Positions 54,264 through 62,645 of a DNA stretch of 64,000 nt are shown here, in pieces. The notes below the pieces were generated by a model, which was given only the letters and a program-made list of their open reading frames with translations, did no database searches and was not told where the DNA came from. Position numbers and translations under genes: made by a program. Every line of letters starts with the position of its first letter. Position 1 is the first letter of the stretch. Source of the DNA: Herbidospora sakaeratensis (GTDB lineage: Bacteria > Actinomycetota > Actinomycetes > Streptosporangiales > Streptosporangiaceae); contig NZ_BBXC01000007.1 of assembly GCF_001570525.1 (NCBI RefSeq), forward strand, positions 795,364 to 859,363, given 5' to 3'.

Positions 54264-54280
54264 GGCCGGAAAAACCGGCC
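54264..54280. promoter_or_regulatory. Small palindrome between kptA and the GH128 gene
   Basis: GGCCGG-AAAAA-CCGGCC forms a perfect 6-bp inverted repeat around five A residues, 14 bases before the kptA start and about 76 bases before the GH128 start. Could be an operator or a hairpin; nothing decides between them. Confidence 0.35.
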
Positions 54281-54355
54281 GCCGTCTTCCCGATTTCTGT
54301 TATCCGCAGGTCGTGGCGGGGTCTCCGGTTCAGACATCCCCTACGAAGGACAACC

Positions 54356-55678
54356 ATGACTCAGACGACAGTTCCCCGCCGGCGCGCCGCGCTCGGGGGC
54401 GCCCTCGCGGTTGCCCTGAGCGCGTCCCTGATCACCGGCGTCGGGCCCGCGCAGGCCGCCGACACGCTGGTCTCGCAGGGTCGGCCCGCGGTGGCCTCGT
54501 CGGTCGAGCGGGGCGACCTGTCCGCGGCCGCGGCCTTCGACGGCAAGACGAGCACCCGCTGGTCCAGCAAGTTCGCCGACCCGCAGTGGATCCGCCTCGA
54601 CCTGGGCAAGGTCACGCCGATCAGCCGGATCGTGCTCAACTGGGAGCGCGCCTACGCGACCGCCTTCCAGATCCAGACCTCGAACGACGCCGCGACGTGG
54701 CGGACCATCCACACCACCACCGCCGGCCGGGGCGGCGTCCAGACGATCGACGCGTCGGCCAGCGCCCGCTACGTGCGCCTGCACGCCACCAAGCGCTCCA
54801 GCCAGTACGGCGTCTCCCTCTGGGAGTTCCAGGTCTTCGGCACCGGCGGGACCACCCCCACCACCACGCCGGGCACGACCCCCAAGCCGACCCCCTCGTC
54901 GAGCCCCTCGACGACCCCCAGCACGCCCCCGGCCACCGCCAAGGGCAAGAAGGGCATCGCGGTCTGGCAGATCCCCGGCGTCAACGCCGCCGTGGCCAAC
55001 GCCAAGGCCAGTTGGTACTACACCTGGGCCGTCGACCACGCCAACATCACCACCCCGGCCGACAGCCAGTTCGTCCCGATGATCTGGGGCGCCAACAGCG
55101 TCACCGACGCCAACCTGGCCAAGGCCAAGGCGGCCGGCCCCTACCTGCTCGGCTTCAACGAGCCCGACTTCGCCGACCAGGCCAACATGACGGTCGAGAA
55201 GGCCCTCGAACTCTGGCCCAGGCTCCAGGACGCCGGCAAGATCCTCGGCGCCCCCGCCGTGGCGTGGGGCGGCGACCGCGCGGGCGGCTGGCTCGACCGC
55301 TTCATGACCGGCGCCAAGCAGCGCGGCTACCGCGTCGACTTCATCCCGCTGCACTGGTACGGCGGCGACTTCGTCACCGAGCGCGCCGTCCAGCAGCTCA
55401 AGGGCTACCTCCAGGCCGTGTACGACCGCTACAAGAAGCCCATCTGGCTGACCGAGTTCGCCCTGATCGACTTCAGCAACGGCGTGCGCTACCCGACCGA
55501 GGCCCAGCAGGCGGCCTTCGTCACGGAGTCGGCCAAGATGCTCCAGTCCCTCCCGTTCGTCGAGCGCTACGCGTGGTTCGGCATCGGCGCGGGCGCGAGC
55601 GGCGTCAACAGCGGCCTCTTCCGCGACAACGGCACCCCGACCGCGGTCGGCCGCGCCTTCCAGGCGCTGCCCCGCTAG
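54356..55678 (+). CDS. Secreted GH128 beta-glucanase with F5/8-type (CBM32-like) module
   Basis: A 440-residue protein with GAAGGA before the ATG. Signal peptide 1-37 ends AQA. Residues ~40-165 form a discoidin/CBM32-like beta-sandwich (AAAFDGKTSTRWSSKFADPQWIRLDLG, RYVRLHATKRSSQYGVSLWEFQVFG). A Pro/Thr linker (~167-195) leads to the GH128 TIM barrel with GFNEPDF (acid/base Glu), PLHWYGG and LTEFALID (nucleophile Glu). GH128 enzymes cleave beta-1,3-glucans such as fungal cell-wall polymers. Stands alone, ending in a strong terminator. Confidence 0.93.
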   Translation: MTQTTVPRRRAALGGALAVALSASLITGVGPAQAADTLVSQGRPAVASSVERGDLSAAAAFDGKTSTRWSSKFADPQWIRLDLGKVTPISRIVLNWERAYATAFQIQTSNDAATWRTIHTTTAGRGGVQTIDASASARYVRLHATKRSSQYGVSLWEFQVFGTGGTTPTTTPGTTPKPTPSSSPSTTPSTPPATAKGKKGIAVWQIPGVNAAVANAKASWYYTWAVDHANITTPADSQFVPMIWGANSVTDANLAKAKAAGPYLLGFNEPDFADQANMTVEKALELWPRLQDAGKILGAPAVAWGGDRAGGWLDRFMTGAKQRGYRVDFIPLHWYGGDFVTERAVQQLKGYLQAVYDRYKKPIWLTEFALIDFSNGVRYPTEAQQAAFVTESAKMLQSLPFVERYAWFGIGAGASGVNSGLFRDNGTPTAVGRAFQALPR

Positions 55679-55697
55679 TCACCGAAACGGCAGGACC

Positions 55698-55756
55698 GCC
55701 ATCCCGGGACCCGCACCCCCGGCTTTTCGCCCGGGTCCCGGGATGGCCCTTTTCTT
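55698..55756 (+). terminator. Strong terminator after the GH128 gene
   Basis: A perfect 16-bp stem (GCCATCCCGGGACCCG at 55698-55713 with its complement at 55732-55747), an 18-base loop, then CCTTTTCTT. It starts 20 bases after the GH128 stop and insulates the next operon. Confidence 0.9.
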
Positions 55757-55759
55757 CGG

Positions 55760-55771
55760 CATAATCCGACG
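55760..55771 (+). promoter_or_regulatory. Leaderless-type -10 box of first FtsX-ectodomain gene
   Basis: CATAAT ends 6 bases before the ATG at 55772. The same bases, from CATAAT through the first 8 coding bases, recur before the next gene. With no ribosome-binding site, a leaderless transcript is likely. Confidence 0.6.
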
Positions 55772-56551
55772 ATGCTCCGCTTGTTGATCTCCGTGGCTCT
55801 GGTGGCGGCGGCCGTGTCGGCGGACGGGGGCGCGGCGGCCAGGGACCCGTGGCCGCACATGTGGGACGTGTCGGTGTTCCTGTGCGGCGGTCTCGGCGCC
55901 GACCACTGGGGGTGCCCGGAAGAGGACCCGACGCCGGCTCAGCTGGCGTCCGCCACCGCCGCGGTCGCCGCCGATCCGAGGGTCACGGAGGCCCGTCTCG
56001 CCGACCGGCAGGAGGCGGCCGACGGCTTCAACCGCTCCGACCTGTCGAACGCCCCCGGCGAGAAGGGCTTCTCGACCCTCCTTACCGCCGACGACCTGGC
56101 CTTCCAGGTCGAGGCCACAGCGGTCGGCACGGCCGACCCCGACGAACTGACCGAGGATCTCGGCGAGATCCCCGGCGTCACGGTCGTCTACGTCTTCCCG
56201 GTCATGTACTGGACCGGCCGGGCCGACGTGCGCGTGCAGATGTGCGGACCCGCGAACGAAGAGGACCTCAGCTGCGCGGGGCGCGGCGCCGCCACGGGCG
56301 CCGAGATCGCCGCGGTCGCCGCTCACCTGCGCGCCCTGCCCGGCGAGCCGATCGTCTACGAGGAGACCCCCGCGCACTCCCTGTGGAACTACCTCACCTA
56401 CCTGCACCGCCTGGGCCCGCGGTGGAAGCTGCCCACCGACGTCGACTTCAGCACCATGTTCTGGGTGGACCTGGACGACACGACGGGGCGGACCGCGCTC
56501 CTCTATCGCCTCGTCAAGCTGCCCGGAGTTCGCGAGGTCAGCCCGAACTGA
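55772..56551 (+). CDS. Secreted FtsX-extracellular-domain-like protein (copy 1)
   Basis: A 259-residue protein with a short signal peptide (MLRLLISVALVAAAVSADGGAAA) and two units resembling the FtsX extracellular domain: WDVSVFLCGG followed by AVAADPRVTEARLADRQEAADGF, and ADVRVQMCGP followed by VAAHLRALPGEPIVYEET. Each has paired cysteines. FtsX itself is a membrane permease that activates murein hydrolases; here only the ectodomain is present, without membrane spans, so this may be a free or interacting partner. It is the first gene of a six-gene operon leading to a sigma factor. Probably paralogous to the following gene. Confidence 0.8.
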   Translation: MLRLLISVALVAAAVSADGGAAARDPWPHMWDVSVFLCGGLGADHWGCPEEDPTPAQLASATAAVAADPRVTEARLADRQEAADGFNRSDLSNAPGEKGFSTLLTADDLAFQVEATAVGTADPDELTEDLGEIPGVTVVYVFPVMYWTGRADVRVQMCGPANEEDLSCAGRGAATGAEIAAVAAHLRALPGEPIVYEETPAHSLWNYLTYLHRLGPRWKLPTDVDFSTMFWVDLDDTTGRTALLYRLVKLPGVREVSPN

Positions 56552-56560
56552 CACATGCGC

Positions 56561-56572
56561 CATAATCCGACG
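56561..56572 (+). promoter_or_regulatory. Leaderless-type -10 box of second FtsX-ectodomain gene
   Basis: CATAAT ends 6 bases before the ATG at 56573 and is part of a 20-base stretch identical to the one at 55760-55779. It shows the two genes arose by tandem duplication that included the promoter, and supports 56573 rather than 56555 as the start. Confidence 0.6.
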
Positions 56573-57424
56573 ATGCTCCGGTTACTGATCACCCTGGCGC
56601 TCGTCTACGCCGGTTCTTCGGCCGCCGGAGGAGCGGTCGCGAAGGACCCGTGGCCGGAGGGCGGCCGCCTCGGCGTCTACATGTGCGCAGAGGAGTCCCT
56701 GGTCGACGGTTGTGACGCGGGTGCGGCGACACCCGAGATGGTGCGGGCGGTCCGCAAAGTGCTGGAGGCCGACCCCCGCCTCTCCGATCTGACCTACACC
56801 AGTCCCGAGGCGGCGCTGGAGGACTGGAAGCGGATCGGGGAGAACAACCGGCAGAACGGCACGCCGCTCCTCGACGCGGCGGAGATGGCGGAGATGGACC
56901 TGACCGAGGAGGATCTGGAGCTCGATCTCGCCGACTTCGGCGGCATGTTCAACGCCACGATCGCCCGCACGACGGACCTGGTGGCGGTGGACGCGGACTA
57001 TCCCGGCTATCCGAACACACCCGGCCTTCCCGGGTCGTGGGGCGCTTCGGTGACTCCGAAGGGGTACTGGGAGGACAAGGGCGGTGAGCTCTTCGTGACG
57101 ATGTGCGGCGAGCGCGCGAAGTACTCGTCGTACACCTGCGCGGGGGGACGGGGCGCGGCCACCCCGGCCGAGCTCCGGGCCGTCGAGGACGTGCTCAGAG
57201 CGCTCGAAGGAGGGGCCGTGTATCCGGTGAGCCGGGCTTTCACCCTGTGGGAACAGACCGAAGGCGATGTTCGCGAGTCGCTGGGGAAGCCGCTCGACCC
57301 GCCGGACTTCGAGATCACCGAGGCCTATTACGGCGAGGCGTTCGTGGTCGACCTCCCCGGCATGCCGGACTCCGCCCTGCTCGACCGGCTGATCCGCATG
57401 CCCGGGGTGCTGAGGGTCCAGTGA
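56573..57424 (+). CDS. Secreted FtsX-extracellular-domain-like protein (copy 2)
   Basis: A 283-residue paralogue of the previous protein: signal MLRLLITLALVYAGSSAAGGAVA followed by KDPWPEGG, then a first unit (RLGVYMCAEE, RKVLEADPRLSDLTYTSPEAAL) and a second (GGELFVTMCGER, VEDVLRALEGGAVYPVSRA). Cys pairs are kept, but between the units this copy has an extra ~25-residue stretch. ATG 56573 is chosen over 56555 because the preceding 12 bases repeat those before copy 1. Its stop overlaps the GTG of the acetyltransferase (GTGA). Function unknown. Confidence 0.8.
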   Translation: MLRLLITLALVYAGSSAAGGAVAKDPWPEGGRLGVYMCAEESLVDGCDAGAATPEMVRAVRKVLEADPRLSDLTYTSPEAALEDWKRIGENNRQNGTPLLDAAEMAEMDLTEEDLELDLADFGGMFNATIARTTDLVAVDADYPGYPNTPGLPGSWGASVTPKGYWEDKGGELFVTMCGERAKYSSYTCAGGRGAATPAELRAVEDVLRALEGGAVYPVSRAFTLWEQTEGDVRESLGKPLDPPDFEITEAYYGEAFVVDLPGMPDSALLDRLIRMPGVLRVQ

Positions 57425-58227
57425 GCCTCCGCGAGATGCAGGAGCTGACCTCCCGCCTGTGGTTCCCCGGCGCCCGCTGGCACGTGGGCGACCTCGCCTG
57501 GGGCCTGCGCCAGCACACCGGCCGCGACCACGAGTGGCCCACCAAGATCTGGCGCGAGAACGGCGAGGTCGTCGCGTGGGGCTGGGCCGAGTTGCCCGGC
57601 CACCTCAACCTCCAGGCCGTCGACGAGCACTGGGCCGGTCAGGTCCTCGACTGGTTCGCGGAGATCACCGAGCCGGAGAGCGTCGTCGTGTCCAGCGCCG
57701 AGCCGCACCTGATCGGCGCCGTCGAGGCGCGCGGGTTCGTCCAGGAAGAAGGGCCGTTCTTCCTGCAGCTGGTACGGAACCTCGACGACCTGCCCGAGCC
57801 CGCGGCCGCCTGTCATCCCGTCACCGACGTCGCGGGCCGCGTCAGGGCCCACCGGGAGGCCTTCTACCCGTCCAGAGTCACGGAGGAGAGTTACCGGAAC
57901 GTCCAGGCCACTGCGCCGTACCGGACCGAGCTCGACGTCGTCGCCGACGTGGACGGCCAGACCGCCGCCTACTGCCTCGCCTGGCTCGACGACGCCCGGA
58001 GGGCCGTGCTGATCGAGCCCGTCGGCACCGTCCCCGACCACCGGGGCCGGGGCCTGGCGCGGGACGTCTGTCTCGCCGCCCTGCGCACCGCGAGAGACCT
58101 CGGGGCCGAGGTCGCCACGGTCAGCCCCCGGGGTGACGACGCCTGGCCTATTCCGGCTCGTCTGTACCGTTCGATGGGGTTCACCCCTATCGCCCGGACC
58201 GTGCATTATGGTGTGGCCCGAGGATAA
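57421..58227 (+). CDS. GNAT-family N-acetyltransferase
   Basis: A 268-residue protein with two GNAT-like halves; the C-terminal half has the acetyl-CoA loop VPDHRGRGLARDVCLAAL and the final YRSMGFTPIARTVHY. The N-terminal half (SLREMQELTSRLWFPGARWHVGDLAW) fits the actinobacterial duplicated type. The GTG start overlaps the stop of the second FtsX-ectodomain gene. The acceptor is unknown, and its link to the secreted proteins and sigma factor is unexplained. Confidence 0.88.
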   Translation: MSLREMQELTSRLWFPGARWHVGDLAWGLRQHTGRDHEWPTKIWRENGEVVAWGWAELPGHLNLQAVDEHWAGQVLDWFAEITEPESVVVSSAEPHLIGAVEARGFVQEEGPFFLQLVRNLDDLPEPAAACHPVTDVAGRVRAHREAFYPSRVTEESYRNVQATAPYRTELDVVADVDGQTAAYCLAWLDDARRAVLIEPVGTVPDHRGRGLARDVCLAALRTARDLGAEVATVSPRGDDAWPIPARLYRSMGFTPIARTVHYGVARG

Positions 58228-58236
58228 GGAGACCAG

Positions 58237-58419
58237 GTGGACCTCAAGGCTGCGTTCGACGCCATCGACGCCGACAGCGACGGATACGTCACCGAGGCGG
58301 AGATCGTCGCCCACTTCCCCCAGCTGCCCGCCGAGGCCCTGGGGGCCTACGCGACCGGTCTCGACGCCGACGGCGACGGCCGCTACTCCTTCGAGGAATT
58401 CTCCCGCCTCCTCGGGTAA
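58237..58419 (+). CDS. Small EF-hand calcium-binding protein
   Basis: A 60-residue protein from GTG with AAGGAG six bases upstream. It consists almost entirely of two EF-hands, with loops DADSDGYVTEAE (about 11-22) and DADGDGRYSFEE (about 44-55), each with the D-x-D-x-D/N-G spacing and a closing Glu. It lies 9 bases after the acetyltransferase gene and 30 before the sigma-factor gene. A calcium sensor or buffer acting with one of these products is a reasonable inference. Confidence 0.9.
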   Translation: MDLKAAFDAIDADSDGYVTEAEIVAHFPQLPAEALGAYATGLDADGDGRYSFEEFSRLLG

Positions 58420-58449
58420 TGCCGGGGCCCGGAACGCCATAAGGGGGAC

Positions 58450-58965
58450 GTGACCCCCGAAACCTTCGAGGCCGTCTTCCGCGACACCTACGAACGGCTC
58501 ACCCGCTACGCGGTGCGCCGTTGCGCGTCCCCGCAGGACGCCGCCGACGTCGTCGCCGACACCTACGCCGTGGCCTGGCGAAAACGAGCGAAGATCCCGC
58601 CCGGCGACGAGGCGGTGCTCTGGCTGTACGCCGTCGCCCGCCGCGTTTTGTCGCAGCACCGCAGGAGCGGCCGCCGCGACGTGCTGCTCGACGCCGAGAT
58701 GGCCGACCTCTACGCCGAGACGCCCGGCGTCGAGATGAACGTGATCGGGCAGACCTTCCGCGCGCTGCCCGACGGCGACCGCGAGCTGCTCGCCCTGGTC
58801 GCCTGGGAAGGGCTGAGCCACGACGAGATCGCCGTGACGCTCGGCATCACCCGCAACAACGTCCGCGTCCGCCTCCACCGCGCCCGCCGCCGGTTCGCGA
58901 AGGCGCTGGCCGCCAACGGCGTGCCCACCTCGTTCGCCCTGGCACCCCTGGGAGACATGCGATGA
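58450..58965 (+). CDS. ECF-type RNA polymerase sigma factor
   Basis: A 171-residue sigma-70 family protein with region 2 (FRDTYERLTRYAVRRCASPQDAADVVADTYAVAWRK) and region 4 (LPDGDRELLALVAWEGLSHDEIAVTLGITRNNVRVRLHRARRRF). GTG start with AAGGGGG close upstream. The stop overlaps the ATG of the following membrane protein (ATGA), the common sigma/anti-sigma arrangement. It may direct transcription of the operon, although the leaderless promoters of the first two genes look like the housekeeping type. Confidence 0.93.
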   Translation: MTPETFEAVFRDTYERLTRYAVRRCASPQDAADVVADTYAVAWRKRAKIPPGDEAVLWLYAVARRVLSQHRRSGRRDVLLDAEMADLYAETPGVEMNVIGQTFRALPDGDRELLALVAWEGLSHDEIAVTLGITRNNVRVRLHRARRRFAKALAANGVPTSFALAPLGDMR

Positions 58966-59825
58966 TCGACCTTCTCACCGACCCGTCCAGGAAGGGCGGC
59001 GATCCGGACGCCCCGGGCGCCCGCGCGCTGCTGGCCCACGTGATGAGCGAGTCTGCGAAGGTCCGGCGGCGCCGCGTCCTGCGGCCCGCGTTGGTGGCCG
59101 TGGCCGCCGGGCTCGTCGTGACGCTGATGCCGCCCCAGCCGGTCACCTCCTACGCCAACGCGGCCGTCGAGATCCGCCTGGAGGGCAGGCAGTACGTCGC
59201 CCGGATCCTCGACCCCTTCGCCGACCACGAACGGTTCACCGAGGCGTTCCGGGCCGTCGGGCTGGACGTGCGGATCCGGCCGCTGCCGGTCTCGCCGCTG
59301 TCGGCGGGGCGGTCGCTCGGCCTGATGATCGCCGGCACGTTCGACCGGCCGGAGGAGATCGGCGGCGAGTTCGCCTACGACGGGGTCGTGCTGAGCGCCA
59401 ACCCCGAGCCGGAGGGCTGCGCGCCCGCCCGGCCGGGGTGCTCGATGATCGTGCGGGTGCCCGCCGGGTTCCCCGGTTCGGTCGACGTCCGGCTCGGGCG
59501 GCCGGCCCGGCCGGGGGAGGACTACGCCGACTTCGACAAGGCCCTCGGGCCCGGCGGGCCGCTCCACGGGGTGCGGCTGCGCGACGGCGCGCCCGTGCGG
59601 GAGGTGCGGGCCGAGGCGGAGCGGCGGGGCCTGCGGGTGACGTACCGGCGCGTCGACATCGCGGCCGACGGAGGGCTCTCCTTCACCGACGTCACCCCCG
59701 GCGACCAGTGGACCGTCTGGAACGCCTGGCAGGTCCGCGAGGGGGTGGTGCGGCTGCTGGTGACCGAGCGGCGGCTCAGTCAGAACCCGTTTTACAACGG
59801 GTCCGCGCCCCCGCCGAACCTGTAG
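58962..59825 (+). CDS. Putative membrane-anchored anti-sigma factor
   Basis: A 287-residue protein with a short cytoplasmic N-terminus (about 1-40), one membrane span (LVAVAAGLVVTLM, about 46-60) and a large extracytoplasmic part of ~220 residues (VEIRLEGRQYVARILDPFADHERF, GCAPARPGCSMIVRVPAGFPG). The N-terminal part is short and lacks a zinc motif, so anti-sigma assignment rests on topology and the ATGA overlap with the sigma-factor gene. The outer domain may sense a cell-envelope signal. Confidence 0.75.
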   Translation: MIDLLTDPSRKGGDPDAPGARALLAHVMSESAKVRRRRVLRPALVAVAAGLVVTLMPPQPVTSYANAAVEIRLEGRQYVARILDPFADHERFTEAFRAVGLDVRIRPLPVSPLSAGRSLGLMIAGTFDRPEEIGGEFAYDGVVLSANPEPEGCAPARPGCSMIVRVPAGFPGSVDVRLGRPARPGEDYADFDKALGPGGPLHGVRLRDGAPVREVRAEAERRGLRVTYRRVDIAADGGLSFTDVTPGDQWTVWNAWQVREGVVRLLVTERRLSQNPFYNGSAPPPNL

Positions 59826-59831
59826 CCGGCA

Positions 59832-59860
59832 TTGACCCGAGATGTACCGCACCGTAACAA
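59832..59860 (+). promoter_or_regulatory. Weak sigma70-type promoter candidate upstream of the ebo-type cluster
   Basis: TTGACC at 59832-59837 and TAACAA at 59855-59860 are 17 bases apart, 176 bases before the first gene. The 210-base gap also holds GGTTTTTTGAACC and an A/T patch at 60010-60022 close to the start. The -10 is poor and the true start could be nearer the gene. Confidence 0.3.
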
Positions 59861-60035
59861 TATGGACGTCTCGGGCTTGGCGGCGGTGGCACGTCATAGG
59901 TCAAGCAGGGTTTTTTGAACCGTAGACGCGTTCGGCGTGCGCGTCCTCCGACCGGGGACTCAGCGTGCCATAGGCCGGCTCCATCCGACCTCACCAAGCC
60001 GTCCCTTCGGAGATATATCGAAAGGGAAGCCGGTG

Positions 60036-61184
60036 ATGGTGAAGCAGAGTCGGACGGGCGTCTGGTTCGTCGGTGTTCGTGGGTCGGTGGCGACCACCGC
60101 GATGGCGGGCGCCACCGCGGTGCGGTTAGGGCTCGCGGCCCCGGTCGGCCTGGTCTCGGAACTGCCGGATTTCGCACCGCTTCCGTTGGCCGGATTCGGG
60201 GAGCTCGTGTTCGGCGGTCACGACATCGTGGCCACGCCCCTGGCCAAGCGCGTGGAGCAGTTGACCACCTCGGGGGTGGTCCCGCGGGACATCGCCGCGG
60301 CGGTGCTGCCGGAGGTGACGGCGGTCGAGGCGGAGATCCGCGACGGCGTGCACGTCGAGGACGCGGTGCCGCAGCTCCAGGTCGTGGCGCGGCTGGCGGC
60401 CGACATCACGGCCTTCCGCGAGCGGCACGGGCTCGACCGGGTCGTGGTGATCAACGTGTCGTCGACGGAGCCGCCCAGCGCCTACCGTCCCGAGCACGAC
60501 GACCTCGCGGCCCTCACGAAGGCCATGGAGACCGACGCCTACGTGCTGCCGCCCAGTTCCGTGTACGCCTACGCCGCCTTCGAGGCCGGCTGCGCCTTCG
60601 TCGACTTCACCCCGTCGACCGGCGCCCGCCTGCCCGCGCTCGACGAGCTGGCCAAGTCGCGCGGCGTCCCGTACGCCGGCAGCGACGGCAAGACCGGCGA
60701 GACGCTCATGCGGTCGGCGCTCGCGCCGATGTTCACCACGCGGGCGCTGCGGGTCCTGTCGTGGTCGGGCACCAACCTGCTGGGCGGCGGCGACGGGGCG
60801 ACCCTGGCCGACCCGGCCGCCGCGGCCAGCAAGACGGCCTCCAAGCAGCGGGGCATGGCGAAGATGCTCGGGTACTCCGCCGGGGGCGAGGTCCACATTG
60901 ACTACGTTCCTGACCTGGGCGACTGGAAGACCGCGTGGGACCACATCCTGTTCGAGGGCTTCCTCGGCGTCCGGATGACCATGCAGTTCACCTGGCAGGG
61001 CTGCGACTCGGCGCTGGCCGCGCCGCTCGTCCTCGACCTGGCCCGGTTCACGTCGTGGGCGCACGAGCAGGGCGAGTCGGGCGCGCTGACCTCGCTCGGC
61101 TTCTTCTTCAAGGACCCCGTCGGCACCGACGAGCACCGGCTGCTCGCCCAGTTCGACGCGCTGCGAGAGTGGGCGCTGCGATGA
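60036..61184 (+). CDS. Inositol-3-phosphate synthase-family protein (ebo-linked type)
   Basis: A 382-residue protein with N-terminal NAD-binding GVWFVGVRGSVATTAMAG, VVVINVSSTEPP, the central YAGSDGKTGETLMRSALAP and SWSGTNLLGGGDGATL, and C-terminal EGFLGVRMTMQFTWQGCDSALAAPLVLDLARF. These match inositol-1-phosphate synthase-like enzymes, which convert a hexose phosphate to a cyclitol phosphate with bound NAD; it differs from the Ino1 type of mycobacteria. ATG 60036 follows AAGGGAAG; GTG 60033 is an alternative. The stop overlaps the EboA start by 4 bases, making it the first gene of the cluster. Confidence 0.85.
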   Translation: MVKQSRTGVWFVGVRGSVATTAMAGATAVRLGLAAPVGLVSELPDFAPLPLAGFGELVFGGHDIVATPLAKRVEQLTTSGVVPRDIAAAVLPEVTAVEAEIRDGVHVEDAVPQLQVVARLAADITAFRERHGLDRVVVINVSSTEPPSAYRPEHDDLAALTKAMETDAYVLPPSSVYAYAAFEAGCAFVDFTPSTGARLPALDELAKSRGVPYAGSDGKTGETLMRSALAPMFTTRALRVLSWSGTNLLGGGDGATLADPAAAASKTASKQRGMAKMLGYSAGGEVHIDYVPDLGDWKTAWDHILFEGFLGVRMTMQFTWQGCDSALAAPLVLDLARFTSWAHEQGESGALTSLGFFFKDPVGTDEHRLLAQFDALREWALR

Positions 61185-61783
61185 CGCCCGACGACCTGCG
61201 CGCCGCGCTCGACCTCGGCCCGCAGGCCGAGGAATGGTTGTCGTCCGCGCGGGCCCAGGTCGCGGACGACCCCGCCCGGCTGGCCGTGTTGTTCCCCGCC
61301 GCCGGCCGCAAGGTCGGCCGGGGCGCCCTGGACGGCCTGACCGGGTGGACGGCCGACGACGCCGCCCGCGCCCTGCTGCTCGACGCGCTGCCGCGCCCCA
61401 GGGCGGCGGCGGTGTCGCGGGCGTACACCGAAGGGGACAACGCCGAGAAGCGGGCGGTGCTGCGCGCGCTGCCGATCCTCGGCCTCGGTGACGAAGGGCT
61501 GCCGCTGGTCCGCGACGCCCTGCGCACCAACGACACCCGGCTCGTGGCCGCCGCCATGGGCCCCTACGCCGCCGCCCACCTCGACGACGAGGGCTGGCGG
61601 CACGGCGTGCTCAAATGCGTTTTCGTCGGCGTCCCCCTGGCCGCGGTCGCGAGTCTCGCCGACCGCGCGGACGCCGAACTCGCGCGCATGCTGGCCGACT
61701 TCGCCAAGGAGCGCGAAGCGGCCGGCCGCGTGGTGCCCGACGACGTGCACCTCGTGCTCAACCTCGTCGACCAGGAGGCCTAG
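61181..61783 (+). CDS. eboA: EboA-domain protein
   Basis: A 200-residue helical protein with the EboA pattern: AEEWLSSARAQVADDPARLAVLFPAAGRKVGR, ALLLDALP, EKRAVLRALPILGLGDEGLPLVRDALRTNDTRLVAAAMGPYAA, LKCVFVGVPL. Translationally coupled to the upstream synthase gene; 3 bases to the TatD-like gene. The ebo cluster is associated with metabolite transport or processing in several bacteria (in Nostoc with scytonemin precursor transport); the biochemical role of EboA is unknown. Confidence 0.85.
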   Translation: MTPDDLRAALDLGPQAEEWLSSARAQVADDPARLAVLFPAAGRKVGRGALDGLTGWTADDAARALLLDALPRPRAAAVSRAYTEGDNAEKRAVLRALPILGLGDEGLPLVRDALRTNDTRLVAAAMGPYAAAHLDDEGWRHGVLKCVFVGVPLAAVASLADRADAELARMLADFAKEREAAGRVVPDDVHLVLNLVDQEA

Positions 61784-61786
61784 CCC

Positions 61787-62644
61787 GTGCGCATCTTCGA
61801 CCCGCACATCCACATGACGTCGCGGACCACCGACGACTACGAGGCCATGTACGCGGCCGGCGTCCGCGCCCTGGTCGAGCCCGCCTTCTGGCTGGGCCAG
61901 CCGCGCACCGGGGTGCGTTCGTTCCTCGACTACTTCGACTCCCTCGTGGGCTGGGAGCCCTTCCGGGCCGCGCAGTTCGGCATCCGCCACCACTGCACGA
62001 TCGCGCTGAACCCGAAGGAGGCCAACGACCCGCGCTGCGTGGACGTCCTCGACGAGCTGCCGCGCTACCTCGAGAAGGACGGCGTGGTCGCGGTCGGCGA
62101 GGTCGGCTACGACTCGATGACGAAGGAGGAGGACGAGGCCTTCACGCGTCAGCTCGACTTGGCGAAGGAGCACGAGCTGCCGATCATGGTCCACACCCCG
62201 CACCGCGACAAGGCCGCCGGCACGAAGCGGACCCTCGACGTCGTGCGCGAGTCGGGCATCGCGCCCGGCATGGTCGTGGTCGACCACCTCAACGAGATGA
62301 CCGTGCGGATGGTCGTCGAGTCGGGCAGCTGGGCCGCGTTCTCGATCTACCCCGACACCAAGATGGACGAGGACCGCATGGTCCGCATCCTCCAGGAGTT
62401 CGGCACCGACCGGATGCTGGTCAACTCGGCCGCCGACTGGGGCCGCAGCGACCCGCTGAAGACCCGCAAGACCGGCGACGCGATGCTGGCCGCCGGGTTC
62501 ACCGCCGACGACGTCGACAAGGTGCTGTGGCGCAACCCGGTCGAGTTCTACGGCCAGTCGGGCCGCCTCGACCTGGACGACCTGAAGACCGACGAGACCT
62601 TCGAGGGCAACTCGGTGCTGCGCGGCGTGCGCAAGGACGCCTGA
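61787..62644 (+). CDS. TatD-family metal-dependent hydrolase (EboB type)
   Basis: A 285-residue TIM-barrel amidohydrolase: His-x-His at DPHIHMT, VVAVGEVGYDSMTKEEDEAF, HTPHRDKAAG, VVDHLNEMT and VNSAADWG are metal-site motifs of the TatD group. GTG start 3 bases after the EboA stop. It corresponds in position and type to the TatD-like hydrolase of ebo clusters. Its substrate is unknown. Confidence 0.85.
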   Translation: MRIFDPHIHMTSRTTDDYEAMYAAGVRALVEPAFWLGQPRTGVRSFLDYFDSLVGWEPFRAAQFGIRHHCTIALNPKEANDPRCVDVLDELPRYLEKDGVVAVGEVGYDSMTKEEDEAFTRQLDLAKEHELPIMVHTPHRDKAAGTKRTLDVVRESGIAPGMVVVDHLNEMTVRMVVESGSWAAFSIYPDTKMDEDRMVRILQEFGTDRMLVNSAADWGRSDPLKTRKTGDAMLAAGFTADDVDKVLWRNPVEFYGQSGRLDLDDLKTDETFEGNSVLRGVRKDA

Positions 62645-62645
62645 C

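Noticed and set aside
56555-56572. Earlier ATG for the second FtsX-like protein
   Set aside because: It would add MRHNPT before the signal peptide and include the repeated -10 block in the coding part; the copy 1 pattern supports 56573.
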